Positions 54,929-63,235 of a DNA stretch of 64,000 nucleotides are shown here, one piece after another. The stretch spans positions 372,001 through 436,000 of the forward strand of contig NZ_JAERQN010000003.1 of the NCBI RefSeq assembly GCF_016805305.1. The letters run 5' to 3'. Positions within the stretch are counted from its first letter, which is position 1. Each line of letters starts with the position of its first letter. This DNA is from Falsiroseomonas ponticola. GTDB taxonomy: Bacteria > Pseudomonadota > Alphaproteobacteria > Acetobacterales > Acetobacteraceae. The notes beneath the pieces are model-generated. The model was given only the letters and a program-made list of their open reading frames with translations. It made no database searches and was not told the origin of the DNA. A program made the translations under genes and the position numbers.

Positions 54929-55807
54929 ATGGCCTATCGCCGCCTGCTGCTGCCATTGACCGGGACCGCGACCGGGGAGGCCGCGATGACGACCGCGCTG
55001 ATGATCGCGCGGATCTGGAACGCGCATCTGCACTGCCTGCATGTGCGCGTGGATGCGCGCGATGTCGCGCCCCTGGCGGGCGAGGGCCTGTCCGGCGCGA
55101 TGATCGAGGAGATGATGGCCGCGACCGAGCGCGAGAGCGGGGAGCGGGCCGGCCGCGTGCGGTCCCTGTTCGAGAAATTCGCCTCCGTCCATGGCGACCT
55201 GACGCTGGCCTCCGACCCCAACACCGCGCTGAAGGTGCCGGGTGTCACCATCTCCTTCGAAGCCATCGCGGGGCGGGAGGAGGATGTGGTGGCGCAGCAA
55301 TCGCGCCTCTACGACATGGCGGTGGTGCCGCATCCCGAGGCCGATGAGGATGTCAGCAGCAGCGATGCGCTGCATGCCGTGCTGTTCGACAGCGGGCGGC
55401 CCGTGCTGATCGCGCCGCGCCAGGCGCCCGCCGTCATCGGGTCCCGCGTCTGCATCGCCTGGAACGGCAGCGCGGAGAGCGCGGCGGCGGTCGCCGCGGC
55501 GCTGCCCTGGCTGCACCGGGCGCAGGCGGTGCGCATCCTCTGCTCCGACGACTACCAGCGCCGCGGGCCGCTGGCGGAGGGCATCCGCGCCTATCTGCGC
55601 TGGCACGAGATCGAGGCGGAGGTGGTGCCCTTCAAGCCGGCGACGCGGGAAGTGGGCGCGGGACTGCTCGGCGCCGCCCGGGATTTCGGCGCCGATTTGA
55701 TGTGCCAGGGCGCCTACAGCCATTCCCGCCTGCGCCAGCTGATCCTGGGCGGCGTGACGCGGCATGTGCTGGAGAACAGCGAGATCCCGATCCTGATGTG
55801 CCGCTGA
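54929..55807 (+). CDS. Universal stress protein (two UspA domains)
   Basis: A 292-residue protein with two UspA-like halves. The first begins YRRLLLPLTGTATGEAAM; the second begins GSRVCIAWNGSAESAAAVAAALPWL and ends GAYSHSRLRQLILGGVTRHVLENSEIPILMCR, with the GG-x-TRHVL ATP-binding loop. AGGAGGG precedes the ATG. An intrinsic terminator follows. Such proteins bind ATP and act in general stress survival. Confidence 0.9.
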   Translation: MAYRRLLLPLTGTATGEAAMTTALMIARIWNAHLHCLHVRVDARDVAPLAGEGLSGAMIEEMMAATERESGERAGRVRSLFEKFASVHGDLTLASDPNTALKVPGVTISFEAIAGREEDVVAQQSRLYDMAVVPHPEADEDVSSSDALHAVLFDSGRPVLIAPRQAPAVIGSRVCIAWNGSAESAAAVAAALPWLHRAQAVRILCSDDYQRRGPLAEGIRAYLRWHEIEAEVVPFKPATREVGAGLLGAARDFGADLMCQGAYSHSRLRQLILGGVTRHVLENSEIPILMCR

Positions 55808-55823
55808 GCGGCTGAGGCGGCAC

Positions 55824-55865
55824 GCCCGGCGCTGGCCCTTCGGGGGCTGGCGCCGGGCATTTTTT
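55824..55865 (+). terminator. Intrinsic terminator after the stress protein gene
   Basis: GCCCGGCGC (from 55824) pairs with GCGCCGGGC (to 55858), extended by further G-U and G-C pairs around a TTCG loop, followed by TTTTTT at 55860-55865. It is a strong rho-independent terminator. Confidence 0.9.
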
Positions 55866-55927
55866 CGTTGCGATAGTTCTTGATTTGTTCTCAGAAAATC
55901 CTCCGGTGTCGTGGAGGATGGCACGGC

Positions 55928-56632
55928 ATGACGGTTCCGGTGACGGAGCAGGATTTGCGGGAGGCGATGCGGGATCGCTGCTATTGGCAGCCCGGCCATC
56001 CGGAGCGGCAGGCCTGGTCGGATTGGGTGACGACGGGGTGGCAGGGCCTCTATCCCGCCGACGGCGCAGCGCGCCCGATGGTCTGGGTGCGGCCCTATCG
56101 CCGGGATGGGCATCCCGTGGAGGGCCATTGGCGTGCCGCGCCGATGCGCGACGGCGGGCGCGGTGCCGATGACGGGCCGGTGCGCCAGGTCGGCTGGCTT
56201 TCTGCGATCCTGCGCAACCGGCTGCGCCGCGCCCCGGCGGATGGGCGCGGCGGCGGTGGGCCCAGGACGGGTGGGCGGCAGCCGATCCGCGACCGGGGCC
56301 AGCGAACCTATGGCCCGGATGGGCGCGACAGGGTGCAGGAGTTGCGGGCGGATCCGGAGACGCGGTTCGATCGGATCCTCAGGAAGGATATAGATCATTG
56401 GTACCGCCCGGGCGGCGAGGCAGGTCGTGCGCGGGATATGGAGCGCCTGCGGCCGCGAGGCGGCCCGGAGGAGGTCGAGCCTGGCGTATTTCGTTATTCC
56501 CTTGAAGATGGCCGGATCGCCATGGTGAGGCCAAGCACATCGCCGGGCAGCAACGGCGTTGCAACGATCGAAATAGGCCAGCCAGCAGCCAACGGCCGGT
56601 TCATCGCGACCGACAAGTTTCGTTATCCGTGA
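55928..56632 (+). CDS. Possible orphan polymorphic toxin-like protein
   Basis: A 234-residue protein from an ATG with GGAGG ten bases upstream. The N-terminus has RDRCYWQPGHPERQAWSDWV, similar to a YWR-DP motif found in phage-linked proteins; this resemblance is from memory. The middle is low complexity and rich in Gly, Arg and Asp. The last 60 residues (GVFRYSLEDGRIAMVRPS, IEIGQPAANGRFIATDKFRYP) form a compact C-terminal unit typical of toxin tips. The next gene overlaps by 4 bases (GTGA), as in toxin-immunity pairs. Composition is less GC-biased than its neighbours. Function is inferred. Confidence 0.6.
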   Translation: MTVPVTEQDLREAMRDRCYWQPGHPERQAWSDWVTTGWQGLYPADGAARPMVWVRPYRRDGHPVEGHWRAAPMRDGGRGADDGPVRQVGWLSAILRNRLRRAPADGRGGGGPRTGGRQPIRDRGQRTYGPDGRDRVQELRADPETRFDRILRKDIDHWYRPGGEAGRARDMERLRPRGGPEEVEPGVFRYSLEDGRIAMVRPSTSPGSNGVATIEIGQPAANGRFIATDKFRYP

Positions 56633-57267
56633 GCAAGGTGAACATTTCCATGACCAATGATCCATCTGCCGAACCGCGTCCGGGATGCTTCATGGAACCG
56701 CTTGGTCCGATGCCGCGCGCCGGCACGCCCGAGCAGCAGATCGCTTTACAGAATGGCGCCTGGACAATGCTCGAACTCTACGAGACGCCTGCCGGGCGAC
56801 AGGGAACGCGCCTGTCCAATGCTTGGCTCGGGCAGAAGGCGTGGCGCGTACAGATCGTGGGTCACTACCACATGTGGGAGGAAAAATGGGTCGCTCCCCT
56901 TGTCGCGGCGACTCGCCGGCGTGGCCACGACTTCCTGTTGGGCACCACGGTTCAGCCTGGTTTCCTGCGCGTGTCCGCGGTCTGGAGGGTGTCCGCCGAT
57001 CCTGACCCCACATCGCGCTTCTTCGAGGCGCACTACGCGGGCTTCCACATGTTGTTCCCGGAAGACCTTTCCTTCGCCATCCATGCGAATGAGGGCGACT
57101 ACGCCGTCTATGCAGGGCCCGAAGACTTCATCCGCGCAGCGCTGCCTCCCGAGGCGATCGGCGCGGCGGCGACGGCCGATGTGGTGGAGGGGATCGAGGA
57201 GGAGCACGGGGAGGGCGCCATCGACGGCATCCTCGCGCACTACGCGCCCTTCATGCTGGATCGCTGA
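56629..57267 (+). CDS. Possible immunity-like partner protein
   Basis: A 212-residue soluble acidic protein with GTG start overlapping the preceding stop by 4 bases. A GTG at 56638 or ATG at 56650 are alternatives. It shows no catalytic motif I recognise, and contains YHMWEEKWVAPLVAATRRR and FFEAHYAGFHMLFPEDLSFAIHANEGDYAVYAG. Tight coupling, acidic composition and an unknown family fit an immunity protein for the upstream candidate toxin. The end overlaps the convergent DUF1203 gene by 17 bases. Confidence 0.6.
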   Translation: MSKVNISMTNDPSAEPRPGCFMEPLGPMPRAGTPEQQIALQNGAWTMLELYETPAGRQGTRLSNAWLGQKAWRVQIVGHYHMWEEKWVAPLVAATRRRGHDFLLGTTVQPGFLRVSAVWRVSADPDPTSRFFEAHYAGFHMLFPEDLSFAIHANEGDYAVYAGPEDFIRAALPPEAIGAAATADVVEGIEEEHGEGAIDGILAHYAPFMLDR

Positions 57268-57742
57268 GGCGCGCGACCGCCACCAGCAGGCAGCCCGGTC
57301 GTGCGGTGTGGATGTTCACATGCGCGGTGCGCGGGTCCGCGAGCGCCCGGGCCAGCGGCGCCGCCACATCGGCCCCCTCCGTCACCTGGCCCAGATCGTA
57401 GAGGCAGAGGTCGTCGCCGTCATAGGCGCGGACGGAGACGAGGCCGTTGGCCAGCACCGTCGGCGCGATGCGGTCCGCCTCCTCGAAGCGCGGGCAGTCG
57501 GCCTCCTCGGCGTGGAGGAAGATCGGGCTCGGCGTCCAATAGACGCCAAGCGGGCGCGGCAGGTCGTAGCTGCCGAGCAGCATGACCTGGCCGGGCTGGC
57601 CCAGCCGCAGGCAGTGGCGGCAGGGGAAGCCGGGGCCATCGACGGTGCGCCGGATCAGCGCATTGCCGCGATCGTCGCGGCCCGTGGCGCGCCAGCGCGC
57701 GGCGGTTTCGGCGGGGATGGGGATGCAGCGGAAGGCGGTCAT
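57251..57742 (-). CDS. DUF1203 domain protein
   Basis: A 163-residue protein beginning MTAFRCIPIPAETAARWR, with AGGAG ahead of the ATG. PGFPCRHCLRLGQPGQVMLLGSYD and WTPSPIFLHAEEADCPRFE match DUF1203, a family without known function that carries conserved cysteines and histidines. It diverges from the GNAT gene by 96 bases. Confidence 0.83.
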   Translation of the reverse strand: MTAFRCIPIPAETAARWRATGRDDRGNALIRRTVDGPGFPCRHCLRLGQPGQVMLLGSYDLPRPLGVYWTPSPIFLHAEEADCPRFEEADRIAPTVLANGLVSVRAYDGDDLCLYDLGQVTEGADVAAPLARALADPRTAHVNIHTARPGCLLVAVARLSDPA

Positions 57743-57838
57743 GCGGGGGCTCCTGCGATGGCGCCATGCTGGCGGCGCGGGGCCGCGCTTCGCCATCCGC
57801 GCGTTGCGGCGGCATGCTCGCCGGGCAGCCTTGGCGGC

Positions 57839-58396
57839 ATGACCGAACTCCGCATCCCCGATGCCGCGCTGCTGCCGGAATACGAGGCCGCGCTCGCCCG
57901 CTTCTGGTCGCCGACGACGGTGGCGCCGGAGGCGCTGCGCCAGCGGCACCTGGCGGCCATCGCGGCGGACCGCGCGGCCTTCCTCGCCTCGCTCGATGAC
58001 CGGGCGGCGAAGGGCGCGCCGGTCATCCTGCCCGATGGCAGCGCGGTGAAGCGGCTGCCCGGCTTCTCCCGCTGGATCGTGGCGGATGGGTTCTGCGGCG
58101 TCGTGAACATGCGCTGGCAGCCCGGCACCGCGGAGCTTCCCGCCCATGTGCTGGGCCATGTCGGCTACGGCGTGGTGCCCTGGCGGCGGCGGGAGGGGCA
58201 TGCGACCCGGGCGCTCGGCCTGCTGCTGGCGGAAATCGCGCCGCTCGGCTTGCCCTTCGTGGAGCTGACCACCGATCCCGCCAATGAGGCCTCCATCGCG
58301 GTGATCCGGGCGCAGGGCGGCGTGCTGGTGGAGCGCTTCACCAAGACGGCCTCACATGGCGGGGGGGCGGCGCTGCGCTGGCGGATCACGCTTTAG
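57839..58396 (+). CDS. GNAT family N-acetyltransferase
   Basis: A 185-residue acetyltransferase. LGHVGYGVVPWRRREGHATRALGLLL contains the Q/RxxGxG/A-type acetyl-CoA loop (RREGHATRAL), and LTTDPANEASIAVIRAQGG is the typical C-terminal motif B. The substrate amine is unknown; it may belong to the ribosomal-protein RimJ-like group. It is in a divergent pair with the DUF1203 gene. Confidence 0.88.
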   Translation: MTELRIPDAALLPEYEAALARFWSPTTVAPEALRQRHLAAIAADRAAFLASLDDRAAKGAPVILPDGSAVKRLPGFSRWIVADGFCGVVNMRWQPGTAELPAHVLGHVGYGVVPWRRREGHATRALGLLLAEIAPLGLPFVELTTDPANEASIAVIRAQGGVLVERFTKTASHGGGAALRWRITL

Positions 58397-58453
58397 TGAT
58401 CCGTTCAGGCGAGCGGTCTAAATTTTGAGGCATTCCTTGCCGAGGTCTGCCGC

Positions 58454-60454
58454 GTGCTTCCCATCGCCCCCCTGCCGCCCCTGTCCGAGACCGTGGAGGA
58501 GACGGCGCCCCGCCTCTGGTCCGTGGCGCCGCCCCCGGCGCCGGCGGAGCCCGGGGTGGCGGCCATGGCGACGCTGGCGGAGCCCGCCGGGCTGATCGTG
58601 CAATTCGCGCCGGAGGCGACGCCCGCCACGGTCCGGGCGGCGCTGGAGGCGCTGGGCGGGGAGGTGACGCAGTGGCTGCGCGCGGCGGAGCCTGGCGCCG
58701 GGCCGCTGGCGGCGGTCTCGGCCGGGCCGGGCATGACGGCGGAGGCGGCGATCGAGCTTCTGGCGCCGATCGCCGGCATCAGCTTCGCGGAGGCCGATGC
58801 CGAGCTTTCCATCGCCGCCGTCAGCAACGACCCGCGCTACGCCAATGGCGGGATGTGGGGGATGCTGGGCGATACCGGCACGCTGAAGAATGCCTTCGGC
58901 AGCCAGGCGAACGAGGCCTGGGCGGCAGGGCAGCTGGGGTCGATGAAGACGGTGGTCGGCGTGGTCGATACCGGCATCGACTACCGCCACCAGGACCTCT
59001 ACCTGAATGTCTGGCTGAACCAGAACGAGATCCCGGCGCTGCTGCGGTCGCAGCTGAGCGACACCGACCGCGACGGGTTGATCACCTTCCGCGACCTGAA
59101 CGCCAGCGCCAATGCGAAGCTGGTCAGCGACATCAACCGCAACGGCCGCATCGATGCGGGTGACCTGCTGAACGATTCGCGCTGGGAGAACGGGATCGAC
59201 GAGGATCGCAACGGCCTGCGCGACGACCTGGTCGGCTGGGACTTCGCCAACAACGACAACGACCCCTTCGATGACAACGGCCATGGCACGCATGTCGCCG
59301 GCACCATCGGCGCGAGTGGCGGCAATGCCGTGGGCGTCGCGGGTGTCGCGTGGAACGTGCAGATGGTGGCGCTGAAGTTCATGGCCGCGAACGGGTCGGG
59401 CAGCACCTCCGCCGCCGTGCGCGCGCTGGACTATTTCACCAGTGCCGCGGCGGCGGCGACGAAGGGCGAGAACTTCGTCGCGACGAACAATTCCTGGGGC
59501 GGCGGCGCCTATTCCCAGGCGGTGGCGGATGCGGTGGCGCGGGGGGCGAGGCAGGACATCCTGTTCATCGCCGCCGCCGGCAATGGCGGCGCGGATGGCG
59601 TGGGGGACAACAACGATGTCCTCGCCAACTGGCCGTCCAACCACAACACCTCGGCGGCGGCGGGGTATGATGCCGTGATCTCGGTCGCGGCGCTGACCAG
59701 CACGGGCGCGCGGGCCGGCTTCTCCAACTACGGCGCCAGCACGGTCGATATCGCGGCGCCCGGGCAGGGCATCCTCTCCACCCTGCCGGGCGATTCCTAT
59801 GGCAGCTACAGCGGCACCTCCATGGCCGCGCCGCATGTGACGGGGGCGGCGGTGCTCTATGCCGCGGCCAACCCCAATGCGAGCGCGGCGCAGATCAAGG
59901 CGGCGCTGCTGGGCAGCACGGCCGCCACCCCCTCCATGCAGGGGGCGGATGCCACGGGCGGGCGGCTCGACATCGGGGCGCTGATGGCGACCGTCCCCGG
60001 CACGACCCCGACGCCGCCCGCGACGCCCGCCGCCATCATCGGCACCAGCGGGAACGACGTGCTGGCCGGCACCGCGGCGGCGGAGGTGATCTGCGGCATC
60101 CCGGCCGGCGCCGGCACGCTGGGCCGCGGCAGCATCGACCGGCTGACGGGCGGCGCGGGCAACGACACCTTCATCCTCGGCGATGCGCGCGGCGTCTTCT
60201 ACGACGATGGCGCCGCCGCCAATGCGGGCCGGGGCGACTACGCACAGATCATGGATTTCACGCGCGGCGACCGCATCCAGCTCTCCGACGACGTGGCGAC
60301 CTATTTCCTGGCGTCGATGACGCTGGGCGGCGTGGCGGGCCTCGGCATCCTGGCGGACCTCAACCGCAACGGGCGCTACGATGCGGCGGATGAGCTGGTG
60401 GGGCATGTCGCCAATGTCGCCAGCCTGGGCGGGGCCGACTTCATCTTCGCCTGA
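58454..60454 (+). CDS. Subtilisin-like S8 protease with calcium loops and an RTX tail
   Basis: A 666-residue peptidase from a GTG. The triad lies at D172 (VVDTGID), H277 (NGHGTHVAGT) and S456 (SGTSMAAPH). Between D172 and H277 an insert carries three DxDxDG-like loops (DTDRDGLITF, DINRNGRIDAGD, DEDRNGLRDD), and the C-terminus has another (DLNRNGRYDAADE). Residues about 530-575 are RTX-like (GTSGNDVLAGT, LTGGAGNDTFILG). There is no N-terminal signal, so type I secretion is expected. A stretch of AT bases (58419-58432) may be the promoter. Confidence 0.9.
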   Translation: MLPIAPLPPLSETVEETAPRLWSVAPPPAPAEPGVAAMATLAEPAGLIVQFAPEATPATVRAALEALGGEVTQWLRAAEPGAGPLAAVSAGPGMTAEAAIELLAPIAGISFAEADAELSIAAVSNDPRYANGGMWGMLGDTGTLKNAFGSQANEAWAAGQLGSMKTVVGVVDTGIDYRHQDLYLNVWLNQNEIPALLRSQLSDTDRDGLITFRDLNASANAKLVSDINRNGRIDAGDLLNDSRWENGIDEDRNGLRDDLVGWDFANNDNDPFDDNGHGTHVAGTIGASGGNAVGVAGVAWNVQMVALKFMAANGSGSTSAAVRALDYFTSAAAAATKGENFVATNNSWGGGAYSQAVADAVARGARQDILFIAAAGNGGADGVGDNNDVLANWPSNHNTSAAAGYDAVISVAALTSTGARAGFSNYGASTVDIAAPGQGILSTLPGDSYGSYSGTSMAAPHVTGAAVLYAAANPNASAAQIKAALLGSTAATPSMQGADATGGRLDIGALMATVPGTTPTPPATPAAIIGTSGNDVLAGTAAAEVICGIPAGAGTLGRGSIDRLTGGAGNDTFILGDARGVFYDDGAAANAGRGDYAQIMDFTRGDRIQLSDDVATYFLASMTLGGVAGLGILADLNRNGRYDAADELVGHVANVASLGGADFIFA

Positions 60455-60606
60455 GTCGCCCTCAACCGGGCCGACGCCTTTCATTCACGGCCTGAATGGG
60501 GGTGATCCGGACATGCCGGCTGTGGAAAGGCGCAGGACCGTCCTATCTCTCCGCCCGACAAGACGGCCAAGGGACATTCCCAGGCCACAGGAACGGGAGA
60601 TATCCC

Positions 60607-61317
60607 ATGATCGACGTCCGACCCTTCGCCAGCCTCGGCGGTGCGAACCATGGCTGGCTCAAGGCGAAGCACCACTTCTCCTTCGCCAACTACCACGACC
60701 CCAAGCGCATGAACTGGGGCCGGCTGCGCGTGTGGAACGATGACGAGATCGCGGCCGGCACGGGCTTCGACGCGCATCCCCACCGCGACATGGAAATCAT
60801 CACCTATGTCCGCGAAGGCGCGATCACGCATCGCGACAACCTGGGCAATGAGGGCCGGACCGCCGCGGGCGACGTGCAGATCATGTCCGCCGGCACGGGC
60901 GTGGTGCATGCCGAATACAATCTGGAGCCGGAGACGACGAAGATCTTCCAGATCTGGATCATGCCGGACCAGCGCGGCGCCAAGCCGAACTGGGGCGCCA
61001 AGACCTTCCCCAAGGCCAACCGCGAGGCGGCCTTCGAGGTCCTGGCCTCCGGCCGTCCCGGCGATGCGGGGACGGGGGCGCTGCCCATCAACGTGAATGG
61101 CGCGGTGATGGCGGCCACCATCGCCCGCGGCCAGACGCTGACGCAGCCCCTGGCCGCCGGGCGCGCCGCCTACCTGGTGCTGGCCCGCGGCGCCGCCACG
61201 GTGAACGGTGCGGCACTGGGCGAGCGTGACGGCGTGGGCATCGCGCGGGAGGAGGCGGTGACCATCACCGCGACCGAGGATGCCGAGATCGTCATGGTCG
61301 AGGTCGCGGAGGAATGA
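60607..61317 (+). CDS. Pirin family protein
   Basis: A 236-residue bicupin. FDAHPHRDMEIITYVREG supplies the metal-binding histidines, and MSAGTGVVHAEYN the further ligands (His, Glu). The first cupin is intact and the second is more degenerate, as is usual. Pirins bind iron and may act as quercetin dioxygenases or redox sensors. A GGGAGA ribosome site precedes the ATG at 60607. Confidence 0.9.
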   Translation: MIDVRPFASLGGANHGWLKAKHHFSFANYHDPKRMNWGRLRVWNDDEIAAGTGFDAHPHRDMEIITYVREGAITHRDNLGNEGRTAAGDVQIMSAGTGVVHAEYNLEPETTKIFQIWIMPDQRGAKPNWGAKTFPKANREAAFEVLASGRPGDAGTGALPINVNGAVMAATIARGQTLTQPLAAGRAAYLVLARGAATVNGAALGERDGVGIAREEAVTITATEDAEIVMVEVAEE

Positions 61318-61338
61318 CCGGCATGGCCCGCCGCGCCG

Positions 61339-62121
61339 TCACCTGATCGGCGGCAGGCGGGCCAGTTCCCCCCGCAGCACGCCGATCGGGTCCCGCCCGG
61401 GGCCCGCGGCGACCAGCGCCCGGTGGCCGCCTTTCAGCACAAGCTGGCGCGCCCCGGGCAGCAGGGCGGAGGCGACGGGGACCAGCCCGTCGCTCGGCCC
61501 GGCGCCCGATGCCTCCATCCAGCGGGCGACGGGGGCATGGGCGCGGTCCTGCGGCGCTGGGTTCGGGCCGATGGCGGTGGCGAGTGTCGCGACCGGCACG
61601 GCCTGCACCAGGGCGGCGATCGCGGCCTCATGGTCGCGCATCCAGGCTTCCCGCACCGGGGTCGTCAGGTCCTTGGCGCCGCGGCGGCTGCCGAGGCCGA
61701 GCAGGCGCGCGGCGTGATGCACCGCGACATGGATGGCGCCGAGGCGGAGGATGCGGTCCGCCACGGGTGATCCGCGGAAGGGCGCCTGCAGCGCGATGAA
61801 GCCCCGCGCCCGCGAAGCCATGCCGGGGCGGAGCAGCGCGGCCAGCGCCTCCACGCCCCCCTTGGAATGGCCGACCAGGATGAAGGGGCCGTCGCCGTCC
61901 AGCGCGGCTTCCGCGATCCGCCCGGCATTGACGCCGATGGGCGCGACCGTCGGCAGGCGGATGACCTGCGCGGCGACGCCGATGCGCCGCAGCCAGTCGA
62001 TCTGCCCCGCCATGTAGTCGAGGCCGACCGGCCGCAGCCCGGCCATCACCTCCCCCAGCAGGCCGTAGCAGAGCAGGATTCGCGTGCCGGCGAGGTGGCT
62101 GGCGAGGGCCTGGTCGTCCAT
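61339..62121 (-). CDS. Alpha/beta hydrolase (esterase-like)
   Basis: A 260-residue hydrolase with ILLCYGLLGEVMAGL, the nucleophile elbow ILVGHSKGGVEAL (serine near residue 90), and a C-terminal KGGHRALVA histidine. The triad acid is probably in GPSDGLVPV. It overlaps the oxidoreductase stop by one base (TGATG), so they are coupled. The substrate is unknown. No export signal is apparent. Confidence 0.82.
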   Translation of the reverse strand: MDDQALASHLAGTRILLCYGLLGEVMAGLRPVGLDYMAGQIDWLRRIGVAAQVIRLPTVAPIGVNAGRIAEAALDGDGPFILVGHSKGGVEALAALLRPGMASRARGFIALQAPFRGSPVADRILRLGAIHVAVHHAARLLGLGSRRGAKDLTTPVREAWMRDHEAAIAALVQAVPVATLATAIGPNPAPQDRAHAPVARWMEASGAGPSDGLVPVASALLPGARQLVLKGGHRALVAAGPGRDPIGVLRGELARLPPIR

Positions 62122-63137
62122 CAATCGAGGGCGACGACCTGCTTGCCGAAGTTCCGCCCCTCCAGCATGCCGATGAAGGCGGCGGGGGCATTGGCCAGGC
62201 CCTGGGCCACATCCTCCCGCCACTGCATCCGGCCGGCGGCCATGTGGCCCAGCATCTCCGCCCGGAAGCGGGCGTAGCGCTGCCAGCCCTTGTCGCTGAC
62301 GATGAAGCCCTGGATGCGGAGCCGCTTGCGCACCACGGGGCCGAGATTGGGGCCGGGCGGCGCGCCGGCGGCCGCGGCGCCGCTGGCGGTGTTGTACTGC
62401 GCGATCATGCCGCACATGACCATTCGGCCGAAATCATTGAGGCGCGGGAAGACGGCCGCCTGCACCGCGCCGCCGACATTCTCCCAATAGACGTCGATGC
62501 CATCGGGGCAGGCGGCATCGAGCGCGGGGTCGAGCGCCGCGCGGTGGTCGATGGCGGCATCGAAGCCCAGCGTGTCCTTCACGAAGGCGCATTTGGCCTG
62601 GCCGCCGGCGATGCCGATGACGCGGGCACCCCGGATCTTCGCGAGCTGCCCGACCACCTGGCCGACGGCACCGGAGGCCGCGGAGACGACGACCGTCTCG
62701 CCGTCCTTCGGCTCCCCGATGTCTTCCAGGCCGACCCAGGCGGTGAGGCCCGGCATGCCGAGCACGCCGAGGGCGGTGGAGGGCGGCGCTTCCTTCGGGT
62801 CGATGGCGATCAGCGCCCTGGCGGGGCGGGCGGAGAAGGCCTGCCAGCCATAGCCGCCCATGACCCAGTCGCCTTCCTTGAAGCGCGCGTCGCGGCTGGC
62901 GGCGACCTGGCCGACGGCGCTGCATTCCATCACGGCGCCGAGCTCGACGGGCTTGGAGTAGGATTTCGCGTCATCCATCCGCCCGCGCTGGTAGGGGTCG
63001 AGCGAGATGAAGCGGTGGCGGACCAGCACCTCGCCCTCCGCCGGTTCGGGGATGGCGGATTCGACCAGCTTGAAGTCCTCCGGCACCGGGGCGCCCTTCG
63101 GGCGGCGGGCGAGGAGGATCTGGTGGTTGCTGGTCAT
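62121..63137 (-). CDS. NADP-dependent medium-chain oxidoreductase (LTB4DH/CurA-like)
   Basis: A 338-residue zinc-free MDR reductase. The start MTSNHQILLARRPKGAPVPEDF, SLDPYQRGRM, GVLGMPGLTAWVGLEDIGEP, VVSAASGAVGQVVGQLAKI (NADP-binding) and YWENVGGAVQAAVFPRLN are typical of the leukotriene B4 12-hydroxydehydrogenase/CurA branch, which reduces alpha,beta-unsaturated carbonyls. It lacks the zinc ligands of alcohol dehydrogenases. It is the first gene of the pair with the hydrolase. Confidence 0.9.
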   Translation of the reverse strand: MTSNHQILLARRPKGAPVPEDFKLVESAIPEPAEGEVLVRHRFISLDPYQRGRMDDAKSYSKPVELGAVMECSAVGQVAASRDARFKEGDWVMGGYGWQAFSARPARALIAIDPKEAPPSTALGVLGMPGLTAWVGLEDIGEPKDGETVVVSAASGAVGQVVGQLAKIRGARVIGIAGGQAKCAFVKDTLGFDAAIDHRAALDPALDAACPDGIDVYWENVGGAVQAAVFPRLNDFGRMVMCGMIAQYNTASGAAAAGAPPGPNLGPVVRKRLRIQGFIVSDKGWQRYARFRAEMLGHMAAGRMQWREDVAQGLANAPAAFIGMLEGRNFGKQVVALD

Positions 63138-63161
63138 CGAGCGATCTCTTTCACTGGAGAC

Positions 63162-63221
63162 GGTCCAGGGGCGTCTCGCCCCTGGCGGATGGGGTCCGGG
63201 GAAGGCGGCGCCTTCCCCGGG
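63162..63221. repeat. Truncated multi-hairpin element, copy C
   Basis: Two perfect hairpins matching the last two of copies A and B: 63165-63185 (9-bp stem CCAGGGGCG, loop TCT), preceded by GGTCCAGG, and 63196-63220 (11-bp stem CCGGGGAAGGC, loop GGC). It lies between the oxidoreductase start and the next gene stop. Confidence 0.75.
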
Positions 63222-63235
63222 ACAACGCGCCGTCG

